Origin: Acidobacteriota bacterium
GTDB taxonomy: Bacteria; Acidobacteriota; UBA6911
Length of the DNA stretch: 64,000 nt
NCBI GenBank assembly: GCA_012729555.1
Contig: JAAYCX010000057.1
Span: 1-64,000, forward strand
Direction of reading: 5' to 3'
Below, piece after piece: positions 21,256 through 29,653 of the stretch. Under the pieces are notes generated by a model. It ran no database searches, was not told the origin of the DNA, and was given only the letters and a program-made list of their open reading frames with translations. Made by a program: the position numbers and the translations under genes. Positions within the stretch are counted from its first letter, which is position 1; each line of letters opens with the position of its first letter.

Positions 21256-22574
21256 ATACCAAAGTCATCATGCCTCAGTTGGGAGAATCCGTTTACGAGG
21301 GCACCCTCACGAAATGGCTCAAAAAGACGGGAGACCCCGTCGTGAAGGACGAACCCCTGTTCGAGGTTTCCACCGACAAGGTCGATTCCGAAATCCCCGC
21401 GCCGGCATCGGGCATCCTCGACGAAATCCTGGTGGACGAGGGGACGACCATAAAGATCGACACCGTGGTGGCCGTCATCCGGGAATCCGCCGGCGACGGG
21501 GATGCCGGCGGGGAGGAGCCCGGCGAAGAGACCGCGCGGGAGCCGGCCGCGGAGACGGGGACGGAGGCCGGGGGGGAAGCAGGGAAAACCGGGGAGGAAG
21601 GTGCGGAAGCGGCCGGGGGAAAGGCGAAGGAGGACTCCGCGGCCCCCTCCATCCGTCCGCAGTCGCTGCTGGCCTCCCCGCTGGTGCGAAAGATAGCGCG
21701 CGAAAACGGGGTGGACCTGGCCGACGTCGCCGGCACGGGACTCGAGGGGAGGATCACCAAGGACGACCTCGAGAAGCATCTCTCCCGGGTCGGGGCCGCC
21801 AGGCCCGCGGCGCCGGCCGCCGCGGGCGGGGCGGGAGGCGCCGCCGCCGCGCCGGAGAGCGGGCCGGGGGGGAGCGCCGGCGACGATGCCGAAACGGTTC
21901 CCATGACCCCGATGCGCCGGGCGATCGCGGAGCGGATGGTCGAGAGCAAGAGGACTTCGGCTCATGTCAATACGATGTTTGAAATCGACATGAGCGCCAT
22001 CGTGCGCCTGCGCCAGGCGCGCAAGGAGGATTTCCTGAAGAGGGAAGGGATCCCGCTGACCTACACCCCCTTCTTCGCAAAGGCCCTGGTCGAATCGGTC
22101 CGCAATTTCCCGGTTTTCAACTCCTCGGTCAGCGGGGACGCCATCGTCTACAAGAAGGGGATCCACCTCGGGATCGCGGTGGCGCTCGAAGCGGGGTTGA
22201 TCGTGCCCGTGGTCCGTGCCGCCCATCTGAAGAATTTCACGGGGATCGCCCTGGCGATTCACGACCTGGCCGAGCGGGCCCGCACGAAGAGGCTGAAGCC
22301 GGAGGAGGTCCAGAACGGCACCATCACCCTCACCAACCCGGGGATCTACGGATCCCTTTTCGGCACCCCCGTGATCAACCAGCCGCAGGTCGCCATCCTG
22401 GGAATCGGGGCCATCACCAAGCGCCCCGTGGTGATCGACGACGCCATCGCCATCCGGTCCATGGCCTATCTATCGCTCTCGTTCGATCACCGCGTCATCG
22501 ACGGGGCGGTGGCGGACCAGTTCATGGCGGATCTGAAAGCGCGGCTGGAAGCCTGGACCGAGTGGCAGGATTAG
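21252..22574 (+). CDS. 2-oxoacid dehydrogenase E2 (dihydrolipoyl acyltransferase)
   Basis: 440 residues. One lipoyl domain (1-78) with the modified Lys43 in EVSTDKVDSE; an acidic Gly/Glu/Ala-rich linker (80-135); a peripheral-subunit-binding domain (about 143-180, SPLVRKIARENGVDLADVAGTGLEGRI, split by short motifs); a second Ala/Gly linker; and the acyltransferase core (about 210-440) with the catalytic His in DHRVIDG at about 413. Whether the acyl group is acetyl, succinyl or branched-chain cannot be decided, since no E1 genes are next to it. ATGA overlap with lipB and GGAAGGAG upstream indicate coupled expression. Convergent with the zincin gene, three bases away. Confidence 0.9.
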   Translation: MNTKVIMPQLGESVYEGTLTKWLKKTGDPVVKDEPLFEVSTDKVDSEIPAPASGILDEILVDEGTTIKIDTVVAVIRESAGDGDAGGEEPGEETAREPAAETGTEAGGEAGKTGEEGAEAAGGKAKEDSAAPSIRPQSLLASPLVRKIARENGVDLADVAGTGLEGRITKDDLEKHLSRVGAARPAAPAAAGGAGGAAAAPESGPGGSAGDDAETVPMTPMRRAIAERMVESKRTSAHVNTMFEIDMSAIVRLRQARKEDFLKREGIPLTYTPFFAKALVESVRNFPVFNSSVSGDAIVYKKGIHLGIAVALEAGLIVPVVRAAHLKNFTGIALAIHDLAERARTKRLKPEEVQNGTITLTNPGIYGSLFGTPVINQPQVAILGIGAITKRPVVIDDAIAIRSMAYLSLSFDHRVIDGAVADQFMADLKARLEAWTEWQD

Positions 22575-22577
22575 GTC

Positions 22578-23633
22578 TCAGTCGGAAATGTAGCGACCGG
22601 TGTGGATGTAATTCATCACGATGGTGGTCCCGAGCGAGGCCAGGGAGGCCAGGTTGCGGCTCTCCCTCCCGGGAGCCTGCACGAGGTCGAGATCCCGGCA
22701 GCGGCGGTCAAACCAGCCGATGACGGGGGCCACCACCCGGTTGCGGGCCCCGGTCCAGCGCGAGATCGTCTCCAGCAGGAAACGCCGGTTCTTTCGAATC
22801 AGCCCGGTGGCCGGGATCGACTTCTTGTGCCCGTTGGCCGCCGACGGGAAAATCTTCCTCAGTTCCTCGTCGTACAGCCCCAGGGCCTTGGCCTTGAAGC
22901 GGTCGAGCGTCCTCCCGTAATACTCGATCAGGGTATAGGTCTTCGAATCGTAGGGGGAATCGAGGTAGGTCACGTTGACGACCGGCTTTTTCCGGGCAAT
23001 CCTTTTCATGGCCCGGTCCACGTACTCGAGCTTCTTGATGGCGGGAGTCCGGCTGTACACCTTCCTCCAGTTCGAGCGGGGAGTCAGCCAGACCGAAAAG
23101 GTTTCCGCAAAATCCTCATCGGGGTGCGCCTGGGCGTAATATTTGGGATTACTCAAGCTTTTTACGTAAGATTTGCTGTATGGGTTAAACTTATACCTGA
23201 AGTTTAATGGGTATTTAGCGTTGAAATCACCAAATATTTCGCTCCACTCCCGATCCTTATATAACCGGTAGGCATAGTTGACGGCGTGTCCCGCCTCGTG
23301 CCGCAGGAGAAGGAGCAGGTCCTTCCGGTCGTAGCGGATGTATCCCATCTCCGCCTCGATGCGCATGAGGCGCCTGTCGGCGAGGTAAAAAGGGATGCCG
23401 ATGATGGGCACCCGGTCGGGACACCCCCACTCGTCCCCGGTGCAGGAGAAGTAATAGGGGGGCTTGAACCTGAGCCCCTTGCGGTCCATTTCATGATAAA
23501 GCTTTTGGATACAGCGATATAAGAGCGTTTCCTCCAGGCGCAGCTCCAGGTCGCACACCCTGGTGTTGAGCAGGGCGTACCTCTCGGTCTCCCAATTGTG
23601 CTTGAATTCAAGCGCCGTTGCCATCCTAGCCAT
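22578..23633 (-). CDS. Zincin-like putative metallopeptidase
   Basis: 351 residues from the ATG at 23633 (GGAAGGG close upstream); a GTG at 23636 and an ATG at 23621 are alternatives. The zinc motif HEAGH (112-116) sits in LLLLLRHEAGHAVNYAYRLY, and a downstream HPDEDFAETFSVWLTP offers Glu177 as third ligand, the arrangement of the putative zinc-binding metallopeptidase family. No signal peptide or membrane segment, so it is cytoplasmic or leaves by another route. A short Cys pair (SCTGDEWGC, about 64-71) precedes the motif. Bases about 23150-23260 are strikingly AT-rich compared with the rest of the gene. Substrate unknown. Confidence 0.7.
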   Translation of the reverse strand: MARMATALEFKHNWETERYALLNTRVCDLELRLEETLLYRCIQKLYHEMDRKGLRFKPPYYFSCTGDEWGCPDRVPIIGIPFYLADRRLMRIEAEMGYIRYDRKDLLLLLRHEAGHAVNYAYRLYKDREWSEIFGDFNAKYPLNFRYKFNPYSKSYVKSLSNPKYYAQAHPDEDFAETFSVWLTPRSNWRKVYSRTPAIKKLEYVDRAMKRIARKKPVVNVTYLDSPYDSKTYTLIEYYGRTLDRFKAKALGLYDEELRKIFPSAANGHKKSIPATGLIRKNRRFLLETISRWTGARNRVVAPVIGWFDRRCRDLDLVQAPGRESRNLASLASLGTTIVMNYIHTGRYISD

Positions 23634-23743
23634 CACCCTTCCGTTGTGCTGATTATATTCGACGGTGGCGCGGGGGCATAGCTAAATTTGCCGAAATCTG
23701 CATTCAGGTAGGATACTGAAAAATTTAGGCTTATCCTGCACAA

Positions 23744-24100
23744 CTAGGGGGCTGCCGGCGGCGGCGCAATCCGGATTTCGGTGGCGAAACCGTCCAGCTC
23801 GACCCCGTTGCGCTTCTCCTTTTTGAGTTCCAGCTCGACCTGGATTGAGGAAAACTGCTCCAGGTTTTCGAATTCGACCGGTTTTCCATCCATCGTTATC
23901 CTGGCCGAGGAGGCGTCCAGGAGGTACTTGTTCTTCTCCGGCACACTGGAAACCAGGATCAGCCTTTCGGAGGTCGAAATGGAAAGCAGGCGATAGATTC
24001 CGGCCTCCAGGGCGTGCGCGCGGTCCATCAGCCCGGGCCAGCCCTGCAGCAGCAGCATGGCCAAAAAGATCCCCGTCCACGGCCCCGTTCTTTTATGCAT
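23744..24100 (-). CDS. Small exported protein of unknown function
   Basis: 118 residues. A Sec signal (basic HKRTGPWTG, then IFLAMLLLQGWPGL, cleavage near AHALEA) precedes about 85 residues with a beta-strand pattern (ERLILVSSV, NKYLLDASSARITMDGKPV, SIQVELELKKEK) and a Pro/Ala tail. No family recognised. AAGGAGAG precedes the ATG. It is divergent from the exported TPR protein gene and lies between it and the zincin gene. Confidence 0.6.
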   Translation of the reverse strand: MHKRTGPWTGIFLAMLLLQGWPGLMDRAHALEAGIYRLLSISTSERLILVSSVPEKNKYLLDASSARITMDGKPVEFENLEQFSSIQVELELKKEKRNGVELDGFATEIRIAPPPAAP

Positions 24101-24126
24101 ACCCTCTCTCCTTGCACCTGTATAGT

Positions 24127-24132
24127 ATTATA
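24127..24132 (-). promoter_or_regulatory. Possible -10 of the small exported protein gene
   Basis: TATAAT on the minus strand about 27 bases before the ATG at 24100; no clear -35 was found 16-18 bp upstream. Confidence 0.3.
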
Positions 24133-24176
24133 GCCGGAAGAGGATTGCGGGCCTCATTTTTTTCGGAGCGATGACC

Positions 24177-25394
24177 ATGAACAGAGTGGCCACCCGGTTT
24201 TTGATTGTTGTGGCGCTGGGGATTTTCTGTTGCAGCGCCGCCGGCGCCAGGACATTCCTTTTCTTTCCCTTCGACGAAGCGTTCTCCGAAGGGGCTCTCG
24301 ACTGGGTCGGGGAGGGGATGGCAGAATCGCTGACGGGACAGCTGGCGGCGCTGGGGATCGGCGCCGTCGGACGCGATGCGCGCCTGGACCTGGTGGAGCG
24401 GAACGACCTCCCCCCTTCGGCGCGTCTGAGCCGGGGGACCATGATCCGGGTGGCGCAGTCCTCCGGGGCCGACATGCTGGTACTGGGCCGGTGCGGCGGC
24501 ACGGAGCGGGACCTGCAGATTTCCCTCAGGATCCTGGATGTGGCGTCGCTCAAGCTGGGCGGGAGGATCACGGCCGGCGGTCCCGTGGCGATGCTGCCGC
24601 AACTGGAGAACGAGCTGGTCTGGAGGATACTGGTCCATACGGGGCTCGATGCCGGCTTCACCCGGGAAAGCGTGGCGGCCCGGACCCGGAAGGTTCCCAA
24701 CCCCGCCTGGGCCGGCTATATCCGGAGCTTTTACGCCCCGAGCGAAAAGGAACAGGCGCGGCTGCTCGGTGAGGCGATCGACGGCAACGCGGACTTCCCG
24801 GCGGCCCATTTCCAGCTCGGCCGTCTGTATTATCAGAACCGGCAGTGGCCCCAGGCCGTCGCACACCTCCTGAAAGCGACGGGAGACGGGTTGCCCCGTT
24901 GGCGGAGAGACTTCTGGCTCGGAAACAGCTTCCTGCAATCGGGGCGCCTCCAGGAGGCGATCCGCATGCTTGCGCCGGGCGCTTTTCTGCTGCAGCACCC
25001 GCCCGCGCTGAACAATCTCGGCGTCACCTGCCTCCGGATCGGGGAGGATACCGCGGCGGCCTACGCCTTCGCCTTCGCCCACGCGCATTCCCCCGGGGAC
25101 CCGACCATCGGCACCAACCTGGCCCTGGTGCGCGGCATCCGGGGGGATTCCGGGGGGGCGCTGGCCGCCCTCGATGCGGCGATCCCGGACTACCCGGAAA
25201 GCGGCATGCTCCATTTCATCCGGGGGTTTCTGCTGCGCGCGAGCGGGGATGCCGGCAGGGCGGCCGATGCTTTCGAGCGGGCGCGGGCGCTGGGAGTCTC
25301 CCTGGAAAGACTGGAATCGTCCGATCCCCGGAGCTGGACCCGCCCGGTGCTGCAGGAGCATCCGGTAGAACGGGTGGGTCCGCCGCCGAAATAA
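24177..25394 (+). CDS. Exported TPR-repeat protein with FlgO/TolB-N-like domain
   Basis: 405 residues from ATG 24177 (CGGAGCG upstream; ATG 24171 is too close to it). A signal peptide (VATRFLIVVALGIFCCSAAGA) is followed by an alpha/beta domain (FLFFPFDEAFSEGALDWVGE, LVERNDLPPSARL, GADMLVLGRCGGTERDLQIS) resembling the domain at the head of many periplasmic TPR proteins and FlgO/CsgG-like proteins. From about 185 on there are tetratricopeptide repeats, for example FPAAHFQLGRLYYQNRQWPQ and NNLGVTCLRIGEDTAAAYAF. Likely a periplasmic or outer-membrane-associated scaffold. Cotranscription with the tRNA-Leu gene downstream is unlikely because that has its own promoter. Confidence 0.72.
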   Translation: MNRVATRFLIVVALGIFCCSAAGARTFLFFPFDEAFSEGALDWVGEGMAESLTGQLAALGIGAVGRDARLDLVERNDLPPSARLSRGTMIRVAQSSGADMLVLGRCGGTERDLQISLRILDVASLKLGGRITAGGPVAMLPQLENELVWRILVHTGLDAGFTRESVAARTRKVPNPAWAGYIRSFYAPSEKEQARLLGEAIDGNADFPAAHFQLGRLYYQNRQWPQAVAHLLKATGDGLPRWRRDFWLGNSFLQSGRLQEAIRMLAPGAFLLQHPPALNNLGVTCLRIGEDTAAAYAFAFAHAHSPGDPTIGTNLALVRGIRGDSGGALAALDAAIPDYPESGMLHFIRGFLLRASGDAGRAADAFERARALGVSLERLESSDPRSWTRPVLQEHPVERVGPPPK

Positions 25395-25408
25395 GATCGT
25401 GCGGCATC

Positions 25409-25437
25409 TTGACAACCTCCCCGCGCACCCATAAGAT
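25409..25437 (+). promoter_or_regulatory. Promoter of tRNA-Leu
   Basis: TTGACA (25409-25414), 17-bp spacer, TAAGAT (25432-25437), ending 14 bases before the tRNA 5' end. Confidence 0.65.
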
Positions 25438-25451
25438 AGCGATTCTGAAAT

Positions 25452-25538
25452 GCCGAAGTGGCGGAATTGGCAGACGCGCTAGGTTCAGGGTCTAGTGGGC
25501 TTACGCTCGTGGGGGTTCGACTCCCCCCTTCGGCACCA
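25452..25538 (+). tRNA. tRNA-Leu (anticodon CAG)
   Basis: 87 bases with encoded CCA (25536-25538). Acceptor stem GCCGAAG pairs with CTTCGGC. The anticodon loop TTCAGGG (CAG anticodon) is closed by CTAGG/TCTAG. A long variable arm (TGGGCTTACGCTCG) marks a class II tRNA. Closely similar in layout to E. coli tRNA-Leu(CAG). Confidence 0.95.
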
Positions 25539-25554
25539 CCCCCTCCCCCCATCG

Positions 25555-26484
25555 CTATAAAATCGTAACCGGGACCGGTGTAAAGGAAAGCACGAGGATC
25601 GCCAGGGCGGCCAGGGCGAGCCAGCGCCGTGCGGCGCCCAGGTCCTCACCGTCATCGAGCGTCGCGGGATGGAGGAAGCGCACGCGGAGCCCGATCACGA
25701 GCAGCATCGCGGCGAACAGAAGGTAGGAGGGGGTGGGCCATCCCGCCAGGCTCAGCCCCATCAGGGCGACGAGGGCGGCGACCGAAAGGTTTTTCTGCCG
25801 CTTGCGGCCCAGGATGGCGTAGGCGATGTGCCCGCCGTCGAGCTGCCAGATGGGCAGGAGATTCAGGCTGGTGGCCAGCAGCCCGATCCAGGCCGCCATC
25901 GCCATCGGGTGCGCCATGAGGTCCTGCCGCTCCGGTGCGTACCCCAGCATCAGCATTCCCGCCAGCCGGAACAGGAGCGGTTCGCCGAAGCTCAGGCCGC
26001 CATCCCCGAGCGCCCCCCTGGGCACCAGGGTGGAAAGGCGGATGCCGATCGCCAGCACGGGCAGGGTGAAGACGAAACCGGCCAAAGGGCCGGCGATCCC
26101 GATGTCGAACAGGGCGCGCAAACCCCGGAACGGAGAGTGAATCCGGATGAAGGCCCCCAGCGTGCCGGTAAGGGGAAACGGCGCGGGAATGAACCAGGGG
26201 GGGGTCGAGCGCATCCCGTAATGCCGGCAGGCCAGGAAATGCCCGAATTCATGCGCCAGCAGGATGCCGACGAGCGACAGGGAGAAGGGGAGCCCCGCCA
26301 GGAGGATCCCGGGGCGGGAGAGAGCGATCAGGAGAAGGGAAAGAGGGCCCGGACCGCCCAGGGCATAGAAGAGGCCGGCAAGAGTGGTGGACAGGAGAGT
26401 CAGCCCCAGCAGCAACCAGAAGACGCCCCATTGTCGCCGGGACGGCGCCGGATTCGCCTGGACTGCCGGAAAATTACCGCTCAC
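25555..26484 (-). CDS. Site-2 protease family (M50) intramembrane metalloprotease
   Basis: 309 residues with six or more membrane segments. The zinc motif HEFGH (His78, Glu79, His82) lies in a helix (LVGILLAHEFGHFLACRHYG), and the third ligand is Asp216 in LPIWQLDGGH. The conserved PPWFIPAPF loop follows the first motif. No PDZ domain, so it is a compact S2P like those of plants and cyanobacteria (EGY-like layout), not RseP. Likely cleaves membrane-anchored regulators; target unknown. It is convergent with tRNA-Leu. Confidence 0.85.
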   Translation of the reverse strand: MSGNFPAVQANPAPSRRQWGVFWLLLGLTLLSTTLAGLFYALGGPGPLSLLLIALSRPGILLAGLPFSLSLVGILLAHEFGHFLACRHYGMRSTPPWFIPAPFPLTGTLGAFIRIHSPFRGLRALFDIGIAGPLAGFVFTLPVLAIGIRLSTLVPRGALGDGGLSFGEPLLFRLAGMLMLGYAPERQDLMAHPMAMAAWIGLLATSLNLLPIWQLDGGHIAYAILGRKRQKNLSVAALVALMGLSLAGWPTPSYLLFAAMLLVIGLRVRFLHPATLDDGEDLGAARRWLALAALAILVLSFTPVPVTIL

Positions 26485-26522
26485 AACAATATTAGGCTTT
26501 CTGGCGACTGCGGAGCGGGGCT

Positions 26523-26813
26523 CTAGCCGTCGATACCGGGTGCGATCTTCTCCGCGCGGATTTCCTTGCCGGGCTTGAACCGGATGGTCTTTCCGGGTGG
26601 GATGGCCACCTCCTCGCCCGTGCGCGGATTGCGCCCGACACCGCTCTTTCTCGGTTTGACGATGAAGACGCCAAAGCCTCGCAGTTCAATTCTTTCGCCG
26701 CGCTTCAGCGCGTTCTTGAGCGAATTGAACACAGATTCCACCGCAATTTCCGCCTTTACCTTGGTGATATTCAGCTGCTCCGCGACACGGTTTACGATGT
26801 CCTGCTTTATCAC
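26523..26813 (-). CDS. HU/IHF-family nucleoid protein
   Basis: 96 residues from a GTG at 26813 behind GGGAGG; the start gives the typical VIKQDIVNRVAEQLNITKVK opening. The DNA-binding arm signature GFGVFIVKPRKSGVGRNPRTG is present in two motifs (ELRGFGVFIV, RNPRTGEEV) with the Pro at the arm tip. The tail KPGKEIRAEKI fits HU or IHF-alpha. It bends and packages DNA. Monocistronic with a near-consensus promoter, divergent from dcd. Confidence 0.9.
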   Translation of the reverse strand: MIKQDIVNRVAEQLNITKVKAEIAVESVFNSLKNALKRGERIELRGFGVFIVKPRKSGVGRNPRTGEEVAIPPGKTIRFKPGKEIRAEKIAPGIDG

Positions 26814-26841
26814 GCTGAACCTCCCATAAATTGGTGAGAGC

Positions 26842-26870
26842 ATTTTACTTGTGGTTAAAAAAGCTGTCAA
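26842..26870 (-). promoter_or_regulatory. Promoter of the HU-family gene
   Basis: Minus strand TTGACA (26870-26865), 17-bp spacer, TAAAAT (26847-26842); eleven of twelve positions match consensus, fitting an abundant protein. Leader about 22 bases with GGGAGG. Confidence 0.8.
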
Positions 26871-26935
26871 GCCATTTCTATTTACACTATTTTGCCCGAG
26901 TGATAGACTCCCACTCTTTCGAGGAGTTCCCGAAG

Positions 26936-27487
26936 ATGGTGCTACCCGATCACTGGATCCGCTCGATGGCCAAAAGCGAGCGCATGATTTCACCCTACGC
27001 CGAGCAGCGGCGGCGCAAGGGCAAGATCTCCTACGGCGCTTCCTCCTATGGCTACGATTTCAGGCTGGCCGATGACTATAAGATCCCCGATTTCAGCGGG
27101 ATGAAAATTTCCGATCCGAAAAATATGGATGCGGCCCCCTTCACCGATTTCAAGGGGCCCTCCTGCGTCATCGCGCCGAATTCGTTCATCCTGGGGCGTT
27201 CGCTGGAATATTTCCGCATCCCGCGCGATGTCCTGGTGCTGTGCCAGGGCAAGTCCACCTACGCGCGTTCCGGCGTCATCGTCAACGTCACCCCCCTGGA
27301 ACCGGAATGGGAGGGGTATATAACCGTATCGCTGGTCAATGCCTCCCCCGTTCCGGCCCGCGTCTGGTCGGGGGAGGGGATCGCCCAGTGCGTGTTTCTG
27401 CGCGCCGAGAGCGCCTGCAGGGTCTCCTACGCCGACCGCAAGGGGAAGTACCAGGCCCAGCAGCAGATCCACCTTGCCCGGGTATAG
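26936..27487 (+). CDS. dcd: dCTP deaminase
   Basis: 183 residues from ATG 26936 (GAGGAG nine bases upstream). It deaminates dCTP to dUTP for thymidylate synthesis. The signature CQGKSTYARSGVIVNVTPLE contains the catalytic and nucleotide-binding residues of the Dcd branch with GKST in place of the enterobacterial RSS, and LEPEWEGYI holds the catalytic Glu. SYGYDFRLAD near residue 42-51 is also typical. First gene of dcd-lptE-holA. Confidence 0.9.
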   Translation: MVLPDHWIRSMAKSERMISPYAEQRRRKGKISYGASSYGYDFRLADDYKIPDFSGMKISDPKNMDAAPFTDFKGPSCVIAPNSFILGRSLEYFRIPRDVLVLCQGKSTYARSGVIVNVTPLEPEWEGYITVSLVNASPVPARVWSGEGIAQCVFLRAESACRVSYADRKGKYQAQQQIHLARV

Positions 27488-27505
27488 GGGGAGGGGACGG
27501 CCCGA

Positions 27506-28087
27506 ATGAATACGTTCCGACACCGGAGGGCGATGGGAGGGCGCATGCGGGCGCTGGCGCCTGCGCTCCTGGCACTGGCGCTGCTGGCGCCGCTCGCCGG
27601 CTGCGGCTACCGCCTTGCGGGCTCCGGGGGCCGGCTGCCGGGGGGCTCCCGGTCGCTCGGGATCCCCACCCTGCGCAACCTGACCCACCAGCACGGGATC
27701 GAGCAGACGCTTACGGCGGCGCTGCTCGAGGAATTCACGCTGCGGAGCGGGGGGCGGGTCGATTCCCGGAGCACGGGGGCCGACGTGGTGCTGCTGGGGG
27801 ACATTCTCGAGGTGACCTCCACCCCGGTCACCTTCGGCACCGAGCAGGCGGGCTCCCGCACCTTCGGTACCTCGTTCCTGGTGACGGTCCGGACCAGCGT
27901 GAGGCTCGTGCGCACCGGGGACGGCGCCGTGCTCTGGCAGAAGCCCGATTTCGTCTTCCGGGAACGGTACGCGCTCAATCCGAGCGTCGCGGACTTCTTC
28001 TCGGAGGAGAATCCCGCCCTCCGGCGGCTCGCGCGCAGCTTTGCCGCCAGTATCGCCGGCGCCGTCCTCGAGAGGGGAAGCCCATGA
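27506..28087 (+). CDS. lptE: LPS-assembly lipoprotein LptE
   Basis: 193 residues. A lipoprotein signal ends in APLAGCGYRLAGSG, the classic LptE start (GCGY). The mature part has the LptE pattern of LGIPTLRNLTHQHGIEQTLT, then ADVVLLGDILEVTSTPVTFG and a central strand region, ending with a helix (LRRLARSFAASIAGAVLE). It plugs the LptD barrel at the outer membrane during LPS insertion. GGGGAGGGG precedes the ATG. Overlaps holA by four bases, the same lptE-holA pairing seen in proteobacteria. Confidence 0.85.
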   Translation: MNTFRHRRAMGGRMRALAPALLALALLAPLAGCGYRLAGSGGRLPGGSRSLGIPTLRNLTHQHGIEQTLTAALLEEFTLRSGGRVDSRSTGADVVLLGDILEVTSTPVTFGTEQAGSRTFGTSFLVTVRTSVRLVRTGDGAVLWQKPDFVFRERYALNPSVADFFSEENPALRRLARSFAASIAGAVLERGSP

Positions 28088-29076
28088 TCCTCAGGAACCT
28101 GGAGGCCCTCGAGGCCGACCTCGGCGCCCGGCTGAGGCCGGTCTACCTCGTGCTGGGGCCGGAGGAGTTTCTCTGCCGCGAAGCGGTGCGGCTGTTGAAG
28201 CGGAAGGTCCTGTCTCCCGGGTCGGCCGATTTCGACCTTACCGATTTCGAGGCCGGAGCCGTCTCTGCGGACGGGATCCTCGAAGCGGCCAATACCTTTC
28301 CGATGGTGTCCGGCCGGCGGCTGGTCCTTGTGCGCGATGCCGCCCGGATCCGGGAGAGCGACCAGGAGGCGCTGATCGCCGGGCTGGAAACCCTCTCCCC
28401 GAAAACGGTCATGGTTTTCCTGGCGGGCGAAATGGATCACCGCAGGAAGTTTTACCGAACGCTCCTCGAGCGGCACTGCGTGTGCGAGTTCCAGAAACTC
28501 AAGGATGCGGCGCTGGAAAAGTGGGCGGCGGCGTGGCTGCGGCGGGAGGGGCGCACGCTGGCGCCCGGGGCGCTCAAACGGCTGCTGCAGATGGCGGGTT
28601 CGGACCTCGAGGCGCTCGCGGCGGAACTTGAAAAACTGGTGCTCTACGCGGGAGTCGCCGGGACGATCCCCGCCGAGGCGGTCGAGGGCCTGGTGCGCTC
28701 GAGCCGCCAGCACGACATCTTCCAGCTCATCGACGCGGTCGGGGCGAAAGACCGCAGCGGCGCCCTGCAGAAGCTGGCCGGGCTGCTGGGAACGGGGGAG
28801 CATCCGCTCGTCGTCGTCACCATGCTGGCCCGCCACTGCCGGCAGGTCCTGATCGCCCGGGAATGCCTCGAAAAACGGGTGAATGCGCGCGAGATCGCCG
28901 CCGCCGCCCAGGTCCCCCCCTTCGTCCTGGAGAAACTCCTGGGGCAGGCGAAGCGGGCGGAAACGGCGGTCATAGAGGAGATGTTTCTGCGCCTTGCGGC
29001 CATCGACAAGCAGCTGAAATCCTCCGCGCTCGACGGGCGCAGGCTGCTCGAGGGGTTGATCTGCGGGCTGGTGTGA
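28084..29076 (+). CDS. holA: DNA polymerase III subunit delta
   Basis: 330 residues, normal length. The clamp-loader subunit that opens the beta clamp. It starts MILRNLEALEADLGAR, with YLVLGPEEFLCREAV as domain I, FLAGEMDHRRKFYRTL, and LLQMAGSDLEALAAELEKL matching the conserved helix of domain II, then RQHDIFQLIDAVGAKD. ATGA overlap with lptE. Convergent with rpsT. Confidence 0.88.
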   Translation: MILRNLEALEADLGARLRPVYLVLGPEEFLCREAVRLLKRKVLSPGSADFDLTDFEAGAVSADGILEAANTFPMVSGRRLVLVRDAARIRESDQEALIAGLETLSPKTVMVFLAGEMDHRRKFYRTLLERHCVCEFQKLKDAALEKWAAAWLRREGRTLAPGALKRLLQMAGSDLEALAAELEKLVLYAGVAGTIPAEAVEGLVRSSRQHDIFQLIDAVGAKDRSGALQKLAGLLGTGEHPLVVVTMLARHCRQVLIARECLEKRVNAREIAAAAQVPPFVLEKLLGQAKRAETAVIEEMFLRLAAIDKQLKSSALDGRRLLEGLICGLV

Positions 29077-29097
29077 CCGCCCGGGCCCGCGGGGTCC

Positions 29098-29115
29098 CGG
29101 GCGTCATGACGCCCG
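29098..29115. terminator. Palindrome between holA and rpsT
   Basis: CGGGCGTCATGACGCCCG is a perfect 18-bp palindrome between convergent genes, with GC-rich flanks and no T-run. Terminator-like by position. Confidence 0.4.
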
Positions 29116-29123
29116 CGGGGGAA

Positions 29124-29405
29124 TCAGTCCTGCGCCGGGCGCGGGTGCGCCGCGTTCAGTCGCCGGGTGAGGCGTGATTTCTGCCGCGCCGCCGCATTGC
29201 GGCTGATGGCCTTTTTCTGCCGGGACTTGTCGATCACGGAATAGAGTTCGGCCAGGGATTTGCCGGATTCCGCCGAGACCTCCCCCTCGAGCTGTTCCCC
29301 GAACTTCTTCAGGCAGGTGCGGAGGGTGCTGCGGTTGCTGCGATTGTTCTCCCGGTGCTTCAGATTCTGCCGGTGTGCCTTGAGGGCCGACGCATGATTC
29401 GCCAT
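29124..29405 (-). CDS. rpsT: 30S ribosomal protein S20
   Basis: 93 residues from ATG 29405 (the longer frame adds 11 residues before MANHASALKAHRQ, which is the typical S20 start). It is highly basic and helical: RENNRSNRSTLRTCLKKF, SRQKKAISRNAAARQKSRLTRRL. It binds 16S rRNA early in 30S assembly. Promoter at 29479-29507, divergent from phoH. Confidence 0.93.
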   Translation of the reverse strand: MANHASALKAHRQNLKHRENNRSNRSTLRTCLKKFGEQLEGEVSAESGKSLAELYSVIDKSRQKKAISRNAAARQKSRLTRRLNAAHPRPAQD

Positions 29406-29478
29406 TCGGACTTGCTCCCATTGTGTGTGCCAGACCAACGGAGCAGAGGGTGCTCTCCTCTCCTCCTAAAAACTCCTT

Positions 29479-29507
29479 ACGATACAATCAGTTAAGATCA
29501 ATGTCAA
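29479..29507 (-). promoter_or_regulatory. Promoter of rpsT
   Basis: Minus strand TTGACA (29507-29502), 17-bp spacer, TATCGT (29484-29479). Leader about 65 bases. Confidence 0.5.
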
Positions 29508-29521
29508 ATAAATTTTTCCGA

Positions 29522-29550
29522 TTGACTTCCCCGGCGGCCGGACCTAGAAT
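29522..29550 (+). promoter_or_regulatory. Promoter of the phoH-ddl unit
   Basis: TTGACT (29522-29527), 17-bp spacer, TAGAAT (29545-29550). Leader of about 97 bases to the ATG at 29654. Confidence 0.6.
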
Positions 29551-29653
29551 TCCTTTTGAACATGAAAGCTCGATCTTGTTTTGGAAGCATGCTTTCCGGC
29601 AACATTCCGAATCCGCCTTTTCCCCCGTATTCGAGGTCAAACCCGGTTTGTAG

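Noticed and set aside
26831-26935. N-terminal extension of Dcd
   Set aside because: The extra 35 residues have no similarity to dCTP deaminases, and a GAGGAG site precedes the ATG at 26936.
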